Positions 57,201 through 64,000 of a stretch of 64,000 nucleotides of DNA are shown piece by piece. The translations under genes were made by a program, and so were the position numbers. Location: the NCBI GenBank assembly GCA_036785705.1, contig JAWUZG010000175.1, forward strand, positions 62,001 through 126,000, read 5' to 3'. How positions within the stretch are numbered: position 1 is the first letter of the stretch; every line of letters starts with the position of its first letter. The notes under the pieces are model-generated. The model worked only from the letters and a program-made list of their open reading frames with translations, did no database searches and was not told the origin of the DNA. Source of the stretch: Acanthornis magna. Its lineage: Eukaryota > Chordata > Aves > Passeriformes > Acanthizidae.

Positions 57201-60200
57201 TTCTTTCTTCATTCTGAATAGGTAATGCAAACTCTGCTTTCTGCTCTTTCTTTTTAATGCATCATTGGTTCATAAGATTGTCCATGAACTTTTATTTAGG
57301 AGTGTTTTGGAGCTAAATGGCTTTAATTGTAGGCAAAATTGTAGGCAGAAAAAAAATTCTGAAAAAGGAAGGCTTCCTCTAAGAAAAACAATTTATTATA
57401 TGTGCGATTTGGTCCTTTCCTTTGAATTTTGCTTCTGTGGAAGAAAAATTTACCTTAGTAGCTTGCTTGACACTGATAAATGTTCAGTGATTCTATCTAG
57501 TACCAATAAAGTATCAAAAATGAATTGGAAAGTAATTCTGTGGTATTTTGAAAAATTGGGCAAGCACATAAGTTCTTTTTTTTTAAGAGTGTTTTAGAAG
57601 ATCATATAGTGGTTTTGCTTCTTTTCTTGTTAGGGGTTGAGATCCTGCTAGTGCACTGTAGTTGTTTGAATGTATAGTTTATGGCTCTGCATGCCAAACG
57701 CTTTCAAAACCATTCTCATCCTGTGCTGTTGCTCAGACTTAAGCCAGTCAGTTAAAAATGAAATTAGGCTGAACTTTTACATGAATAAGGAGACATAGCC
57801 TTTTTCCTGCATTCTGCGTGTTCTTTCCAAAGACCTCGTCGATTTGCCTTGATTGCTGAATACAGTCTTGCTAACGTGACTGAAAGCAGTGTAGCAGTTG
57901 GTGCCGATGAGCTTGTCCAGCTCTTCAGTCTGAATCCAGGATTGTTAGTAGGAAATTGGAAGGTAAGATAACATTATGTTTCAATATTTTATTATGACTT
58001 GAAGGAATAGATTTTTTTTTTGCCTTGTAGTTTGGATTTGGGGAGGGTTTTTTTTAATTTGTTTTTTTTCCTTTGGATTTTGAAAGCTCTTTTCTGAACT
58101 AGTAACAACCAAATGCATGTAGGGACAGCTAGAAGACGATTTATTGTATTCTAAAATGTAGGAGTATATATACTTTTCAAAAGGTTCACTTCTAATTCAA
58201 AGATCAGTTATGTAAGATACTAGATTAAATACTGCATTCAGTTTTATTTGTTTTGCAGTCTTCACATGCCCAAGTTTGATATCCTAGAGTAATTTTAAAT
58301 AGAATGGTTGGAGGACAGATGTGCTTCTTCCTCTGATTCGTGCCATGCCCTGTGATGAGTTCCCACCTAGCAACTTAGCTTTCATCTCCATCACCAGGTA
58401 GCTATATCCTGCTCCAGCAGTAGGAATGCTTTAAATTGTGCCCTTTTGGGGGTATTACGTTCTTGGTATTAAGAGCCTAACTTAAGCATTTAGTCTCTGT
58501 AGGGTGGGTGTAGAGATGAATGTCTTCAGAGGGCAGAACGGAACATCTGAAGCAGACTCCTATGCAAAAGGAATTGGCATTTTGTACGGAATGCACGGGG
58601 ACCTCAGTGTCTGCCTGCAGCTGCACAGGGCTGGGCGCTGTAGAAGCCTGTCTCAGGTGTTCTGCTCTTGGTCTGAATTCAGAGGTGGCAGCCCTTTCTT
58701 CCTCCCCTCAGCCATGTTATTGATGAAGGTTTAGCCTGTCTGGCACTGGCCAGGAACTTTCCTAGGGAGTCTATGAATAGTTCCTCCAAGCTGTGCCTAA
58801 TTTGCAGCTGCAAACATGCTGTGCACAATCTGGAGGCAATGTTTAAAAGCACAGACGGACTATTTCTTTCACTCTTTAAGGTAAGACTGAAAGTCCATTT
58901 CCTAGAAAACTGACCTGCATGAGTCTGTTCCAGGTTGTCTCAGTCTGTGAAAAGCTCTGATAAACCAACAGCCATTTCTCTTGTATCTTCACAAGTTTAG
59001 TAGGCTGGTATCCCTGTGTTGTTGGCTCAATGGTCTTGCTCATGCATTGGCCCCTCCCACGCTTGGAAAGAGATTTCTTTCAGCACCTGGAAATGGTTCT
59101 ATCATAACAAAGTTCCACATAGACATTAAGAATTGTGTGCTTCACTCTAGTGTATTTCCCCTGCTTGCTTTTCTGAGCAGCAGTTCTTACTCTCTGTGTA
59201 GGCAGAGGTAGTTAGTAACTAGGTAGTTAACTGTCAGAGGGTGAAATAATTGTAAATGCCACATATCTTGGTTTTTTGCACATAGCTGCATAATAGAAAC
59301 CACAAACAGGTTACATGGGCCTCCTGGTATTTGGATAAAGAAAGACTGAGAAACTATGTGTTTGATAAATCTCCCTTGTTCTATCTTCTATAGCTGTAAT
59401 GTTGTACTATGAAAATATAGAAGTAGTTAAGAAGCCAAAAGTTTGATTAGGGGATGTCATTTTCTGGTAACGCAGAGAGATGAAAACAGTAGTCGCCCAC
59501 ATTTCAGGAGAGTAATAGACTTCTGGCAGTGAATAATTTTCCTATTGACTTAGGTGTTTGTAAATGTATGACTTAAAAAATACATTTAAAGAAAAAAAGC
59601 TGACTTCCTAGCATTCTGTGTTCTTGAAGTAAATACATACCTCTGTCTCTATTTAGTTTTCACATTTATGTTTTCTTTAGGCATCTATAGAAGGTTATGT
59701 TCCTAATGTTTTCCCAGGAGCACATAATCTGGTGAAGACATCCAAGGTTTTACTTTGCAATTCACCATTTCTCTTGAGTAATTCTGTACCCCTCACTGAT
59801 GTTAGCCCTCTTTGCAAATAGTTCCTTACCTATGAAAATAAACTTGATGCTTCAGTAGTTGGGAGTAAGTGCTGTTTGATTCTGTTTAGGTACCTATTTT
59901 AAAGTGGAAAGTAGAAGTTAGGGAAGTACAATTCTTGGATTGCTCTCCTAACTTTTGCCCTGGCATAGCTAGTTTCCCTCTCTTTCTCCATAAGATAGAA
60001 ATGCTCTAATCTTTTTTTATATATTCTGTACTCTTGTGAAAAGACACTAAAGGTTTTAGGAGTCCAAATGTTAGAGCAAGGCATTACTAACATTATTACA
60101 GTAACTGGCAGAGTAATAAGCAGCAGCATTTATCTATGAATTTTAATGCTTGGAAAGACCCTCTGAAAAAAAGAATTTCCACATAAAAATACATCTACTT

Positions 60201-61412
60201 TAATTAATTTCTCAGGATACAAATGAAATTGCTTTTGTTATGGCGAGTCTTCGTTATAATCAACTTCTTGAGAGAAGCATTTTGGGTTCTGCTGTTGTGT
60301 AAGCTTGGTTTTCCTTTGTGGGTAATAAAGATAACCTTTTGAATAAAGCTTTGAGTTTCACAGTTAAAATTGACTGCTGTTAGAGGTTTATATTTAGGCA
60401 GTAATTAACTATTCTTGTTTAATATAAACAAGTTACAGTAACGATTTACAAAAGTGTAGAAGCATTTTCATACTACGATATTGCCATTGTTATGCTATTA
60501 AGGAGATAATTTAGTTATACAACTGTAGTAATACTTGCAGTATTGAGAAAGTTAGACTTTATCTTTCAGTCCTATTGAGAACCTAGCTGGATTTCCTATG
60601 ACGTGTTTGTATATGTGTATATTGCAGTATATAATATAATACAATACTTGTTTATACACTGTAAGCTGTTTCAAAAGATGGAGTTTTTTAGCTTTAGAAC
60701 ATTATTTGGGGAATTTATTTTCCCCTCAGCTTTCTGGTCAGATATTGTTGTATCTAACCAGTAGTCTTAAGTGCCCATGGTAACTTAGTGTGGCTCTTCT
60801 GCCACAGAAGGTGAGATTTTACACAATCTCCCTTAGTGCCCACTTGGATCCTTTGTAGAAGCTGTGCAGTTGCCTCTGGCATTTGGTCTCTTCAGGTCAT
60901 TTGTGTGTGGTAGTTACTCATTTACTTAGGCACAAACAAAATTATTCCAATAATTGCTGTTTCAGAGAAGTTTCTAGCTAGTGGGCTTTTAGATTTGTAG
61001 TTAAGCTGATGCTTTTTTCTTTTTCGTAGACAAGTCCATGTTTTGAAGTTTAACAGATGTGCCTTTTAAAGCTGACTGCCATATTTTCTGCCTTTGGCTA
61101 GGCCAAGCAGCTGATCAGCAGTATTAGACACTGTATTAGCTGAAAAGAAGCATGAGGAACTAGAGATGTTTGATTTCAAAACTCTCTCAAGATGATCGTG
61201 TACAGCCATGTATTTAATTTCTTTCTATTAAGCCATCCCTGTTGCTAAATTCTATTTTTTTTCAAGCCAATCCACCCCTCCACCTAATGGACCTTTACTG
61301 GATGATACTGACCCAGACTGTGGACTCCATCACTACAGCCTGCACCTGGATCTGCATGGCAGAAGCTGCAGGTACCTGTGTGGAACATTCAATGGCCACT
61401 TCTGCAGAAAAG
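51139..61412 (+). CDS. FBXO15: FBXO15, F-box protein, seven internal exons (both ends missing)
   Basis: Exons 51139-51256, 52329-52433, 54978-55220, 55465-55674, 57833-57962, 60216-60298 and 61267-61412 join in phase through 344 open codons with GT-AG introns. The second carries the F-box (MPSEMLLKVFSYLDPVSLLS, then GCVNKRFYDLASD), which binds SKP1 in an SCF ubiquitin ligase. Later exons match the conserved body of FBXO15, for example GYWKNES, DTSVTVLWYGRDW, NPGLLVGNWK and YLCGTFNG. FBXO15 is known as an early-embryo and stem-cell-expressed F-box protein. The N-terminal exon was not identified, and coding beyond 61412 (about a quarter of the protein) was not found before the window ends. It appears intact where seen. 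Confidence 0.88.
52329..52433 (+). CDS. FBXO15: FBXO15 exon with F-box
   Basis: Acceptor TTTCCCAG, then SMPSEMLLKVFSYLDPVSLL and CVNKRFYDLASD. Leu-Pro-type F-box start (MPSEMLLKVFSYL). Donor GTAAGG at 52434. Confidence 0.92.
54978..55220 (+). CDS. FBXO15: FBXO15 exon
   Basis: Acceptor TTATTTTCAG, then GLWLKLYSSALQPKW, DKNPGYWKNESIF and PYTGLPFVSKEAM. Donor GTAAGC at 55221. Confidence 0.9.
55465..55674 (+). CDS. FBXO15: FBXO15 exon
   Basis: Acceptor AAATAACAG, then GLSWVIALKDKNGKEHVMEK, FKDTSVTVLWYGRDWLC and GRPPKK. Donor GTGAGT at 55675, phase 2. Confidence 0.9.
55869..56102 (+). mobile_element. Solo LTR in an FBXO15 intron
   Basis: A 234-bp block starting TGTGGCAG and ending TTGCCACA (7-bp inverted ends, TG...CA). 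It has a TATA box (GTTATATAATGCGG near 55978) and AATAAA in ACCAATAAATGCC near 56004, in host-gene orientation. No target duplication is visible. Confidence 0.75.
57020..57115 (+). mobile_element. Diverged CR1 fragment
   Basis: GGAAGAAGCTTTTTACTGTGAGGGTGGTGAG and GTGGATGCTCCATCCCTGG resemble the CR1 3' region; old and short. Confidence 0.6.
57833..57962 (+). CDS. FBXO15: FBXO15 exon
   Basis: Acceptor CTTTCCAAAG, then PRRFALIAEYSLANVTESS and LVQLFSLNPGLLVGNWK. Donor GTAAGA at 57963, phase 0. Confidence 0.9.
57963..60215. other. FBXO15 intron, no feature recognised
   Basis: Intronic sequence; small open frames without motifs; T-rich runs near 58010-58075. Confidence 0.5.
60216..60298 (+). CDS. 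FBXO15: FBXO15 exon
   Basis: Acceptor AATTTCTCAG, then DTNEIAFVMASLRYNQLLER and SILGSAV. Donor GTAAGC at 60299, phase 2. Confidence 0.88.
61267..61412 (+). CDS. FBXO15: FBXO15 exon (last found)
   Basis: Acceptor TTTTTTTCAAG, then STPPPNGPLLDDTDPDCG, HHYSLHLDLHG and YLCGTFNGHFCRK. Donor GTAAAG at 61413, phase 1. Confidence 0.88.
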
Positions 61413-63400
61413 GTAAAGTTGATGGAACAATAATGTCTGCTTTAGAAATGATCCCTGCTGCCGTGTCTTCTTATATCCAGTGTCTCTGTTTTAAGGGGAG
61501 AAACTGAAATGGAATTTTAAGAGTAAGTGATCTCTCTGTTTGTTGTGTGGCTTCTTTATATCTGCATGGCAATTTGTGCGGTGTGCTCAGCCTGCTCTGT
61601 CACATTGACAGTGTCAGGCCTGGGACACAAATTTTGCAGATTGTCAGGGTCTTTTCTTTTGCTTCACTGCAGCATTAATAATGCAGTGGCACAGGTTTTG
61701 GTGCAGGTTGATGTTTCTTCCACTTGTATTTTATAAAGGAGAGACAATTTGTCCTCATACGTTTTGGAGGCTTGTTTCGGTAGAATTCTCCTCGAGTATA
61801 CTTTGGGTGCACTGACAGATTAAATATATAAATATATTTGTAGAAGTTACTGTGAACTTTAAGAACTTTAAGATGGATAGACCTCCAGCATAGACCTCCA
61901 TGGGCTGCAGGGGGACAGCCAGCCTCACCATGAGATGCAGGGGAATCTCTACTCCGGTGCCTCTTTTTTCACTGACTCGAGTGTCTGCAGGGCTGTTTCT
62001 CTCGTTCTTACGCCTTTGTCTGGCTGCAATTGTGCAGGTTTTTTTACCCCCCTTCTTAAATCTGGTATCCCAGAGGCACTACCACCATTGCTGATGGGCT
62101 TGTCCTTGGCCAATGGTGGATTTTTGGAGCTGGCATTTGCAGTGTTCAACATAGGGGAAGCTTCTGGCAGCTTCTCACAGAAGCTGTCCTTGTAGCCCCT
62201 CTGGTATCAAAACCTGGTCACACAAACCCAACACAGTTACAAAGGCCTGCTGTGATTCTCTATCAGAATGAAGCATGTTAGGATCCTTGTCCTGAAAAAT
62301 CCAGAGTGGCTCTACTCGCCTGACATGCCTTGCTCCAGGACAGTGAAACTTGTAAACGTGCATTGGAAACATGACAGCTGTGACACTGTTGTGTTTCTGC
62401 CCTGCGGTCTTCAGGTGTTTCAAGGAAAAAGTGATGCTTTCTTAGCCTGTTTGCTGGAGTTGTGTGGTACCAAGACACTGTCTTACTTCCATGCAGAGAG
62501 TTCTAGGGTAAGGTCTTAAAATTGTTTTTCTGAGGTGTGGAGAGCAACTGAAGTTAAAGTACAGTGGATTGCTTGTACTTCAGGATTGCTTTCTTGTGTA
62601 CGCTGGAAGTCTTTATTCTCAAAGAGAATTTTTATTAGCATGTCAGCTGTGGGTACTTCCTCTGTCCTTATTTTATTGTAGTTTGGCTGATTTTATCCAG
62701 ATCTGTTAGGAAAACAAAGGTTTTCAAACTTTCCCTGTTGCTGTCAGGGAAACACTCCCCTGACTCCCTGTCAGGAGTGTTTTAAACCCATCACTGCCTT
62801 TGGCAGGAAGCTGAAGGTCTCACAGTTATAATGTTTGCGTGAGCTTCCTCAGCAGTATCACTGTTGGGATAGGTTGGTTGGGGAGTGCCAGTGCTGGAAA
62901 AGGCTGGAGTGTGGACTGCTTTTAGCACCAGAGATGTCAGTGAATCCATGTGAGAAAAGGCCTCAGAAGCCAGAAACCTGCTGTCAACTTAGCAGGGAAC
63001 GGCCTTGGGCTTTCCAGTGCTCTGGGAGGTGGGACAAACCTCACAGATGGGACATGTCCTCCTTGTTCAGTCCAGACAATCTGCGTCGGAAAAATGACTT
63101 CATTCACACAAATCTTCCTCATGAAATAAAGATCTGATGTAGTAAACCCAGTGACTGAACTGCATCAGAGCTTTATTTCATGATAGGGTGAGTCGTTATT
63201 GATGATGTGATGATTTTTATGTCATGATGTGTTACGAATGGGTTTAAACACAGAAGAGCAAAGATAGCTAGATCTCTGTGAATAAAATGGATTGAACCCA
63301 GAAAGGTTTGAAATATAGCAAAAAAAAAAAAAAGGTTAAAACCAAACGAGGTTAGATGTTGCTGCCAAAAAATCGATATATTTTATGTAACAGTAAAAAA
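61413..63400. other. Region after the last FBXO15 exon found
   Basis: The next FBXO15 exons, expected to encode a VIHL..-type segment, were not seen. No other gene recognised. Confidence 0.45.
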
Positions 63401-63402
63401 GG

Positions 63403-63590
63403 CAAAGAGAAAGAAGGAAAGGAAGAAGGAAGGAAAGAAAGAGAGAAAGAAAGAGGGAAAGATAGAAAGATAGAAAGAAAGAGAAGAAAGAGAAGAAAGA
63501 GAAGAAAGAGAAGAAAGAGAAGAAAGAGAAGAAAGAGAGAGAGAAAGAGAAAGAAAGAAAGAAAAAGAGAGAAAGAAAGAAGGAAGAGTA
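63403..63590. repeat. Polypurine microsatellite (GAAA/GAAAGAGAA)n
   Basis: About 190 bp nearly pure purine on the plus strand, with AAGAGAAGAAAGAG units repeated seven times in the middle. Confidence 0.95.
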
Positions 63591-64000
63591 GGGCAGTTGG
63601 GCTCCTCTGTCTGCACAGCCTCGGACCAGAGGCTTTTTCACTACACACCCAAAACCTCTCTTCCCCCCACCCTTTGGTGTCAGGGTCTGTGCTGGCCTGG
63701 CAGCTGATAGCCCTGGGGCTATGGTCTCTACCCCAAAGGTGCTAAGCTTGACCCCTCTGTGAATGTGTTCTTTTCCTCCAGCCAGGAGTTTTTACTTTAT
63801 CTTATCTCCATCAGCGCACAGTTCAGAGCTCCATTCAGGGTTTTGGTGGTTTGCTCTGCAGCTTTTCTGTACAGTTCTGTACAGTTTTTTTGTACAGTTT
63901 TGCTACAATAGCCAAAAGTCCTTCATGAAGATGTTTAAGCCATAAATTATAACATTTCAGTCTCCGATGTGATTTGAAGCCACCATTGATTTAACTGGTG

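Overview
This window is vertebrate nuclear DNA, almost certainly from a bird and most likely a songbird. It has CR1 LINE fragments with the typical 3' end (TTCTGTGATTCTAT), split genes with GT-AG introns, avian-type endogenous retroviruses, and GC-rich minisatellites flanking MHC class I-type promoters. There are no bacterial-style operons, rRNA genes, tRNA genes or CRISPR arrays.

Layout. (1) 1-6.3 kb holds a CR1 ORF1 fragment and two convergent MHC class I-like 5' ends. Each has kB sites, an X2/CRE site, a CCAAT box and an exon 1 beginning MAPALG. They are embedded in G-rich, C-rich and CCCAGT-type minisatellites. The right-hand copy, on the minus strand, also keeps two degraded alpha-1-like exons. 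(2) 6.9-7.2 kb holds exon 1 of TMCO1 (minus strand) and a GC-rich promoter with a perfect RFX X-box. (3) 7.4-9.0 kb holds three CR1 fragments. (4) 10.8-29.5 kb (plus strand) holds eleven exons of a class 4 semaphorin, best matched to SEMA4D. They join into 479 open codons with consensus splice sites, but the exons for the rest of the protein were not found. A gamma-type ERV lies antisense in intron 1, and two copies of a 280-bp LTR-like repeat lie in later introns. (5) 32.4-48.1 kb is a repeat complex. It contains a second ERV with a nearly open, unusual env, a very recent 725-bp duplication, a GC-rich LTR-like element in direct and inverted copies, a large pyrimidine microsatellite, a solo LTR, a 2.65-kb TCC/GGA array, a third MHC class I-like 5' end, and a foldback element. 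(6) 51.1-61.4 kb (plus strand) holds seven consecutive exons of FBXO15, open through 344 codons. The first exon was not found and the last lie beyond the window or were not seen.

The cellular genes are not a functional cluster. TMCO1, SEMA4D, FBXO15 and MHC class I are, from general knowledge, unlinked in other vertebrates. TMCO1 and the MHC pieces are broken, and SEMA4D appears cut after the bulk of its sema domain. Such a mosaic fits a rearranged, repeat-rich chromosome (a W chromosome, a songbird germline-restricted chromosome, or a heterochromatic segment) or an assembly join. Sequence alone cannot decide between these.

The observations most worth checking are the mosaic itself, the open but C-terminally truncated semaphorin, the three duplicated MHC promoters, a Cys-rich basic ORF between pol and env of the first ERV, and the long-ectodomain Env of the second ERV. 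Exon boundaries were placed by eye from reading frame, splice consensus and remembered protein similarity. No alignment was run.
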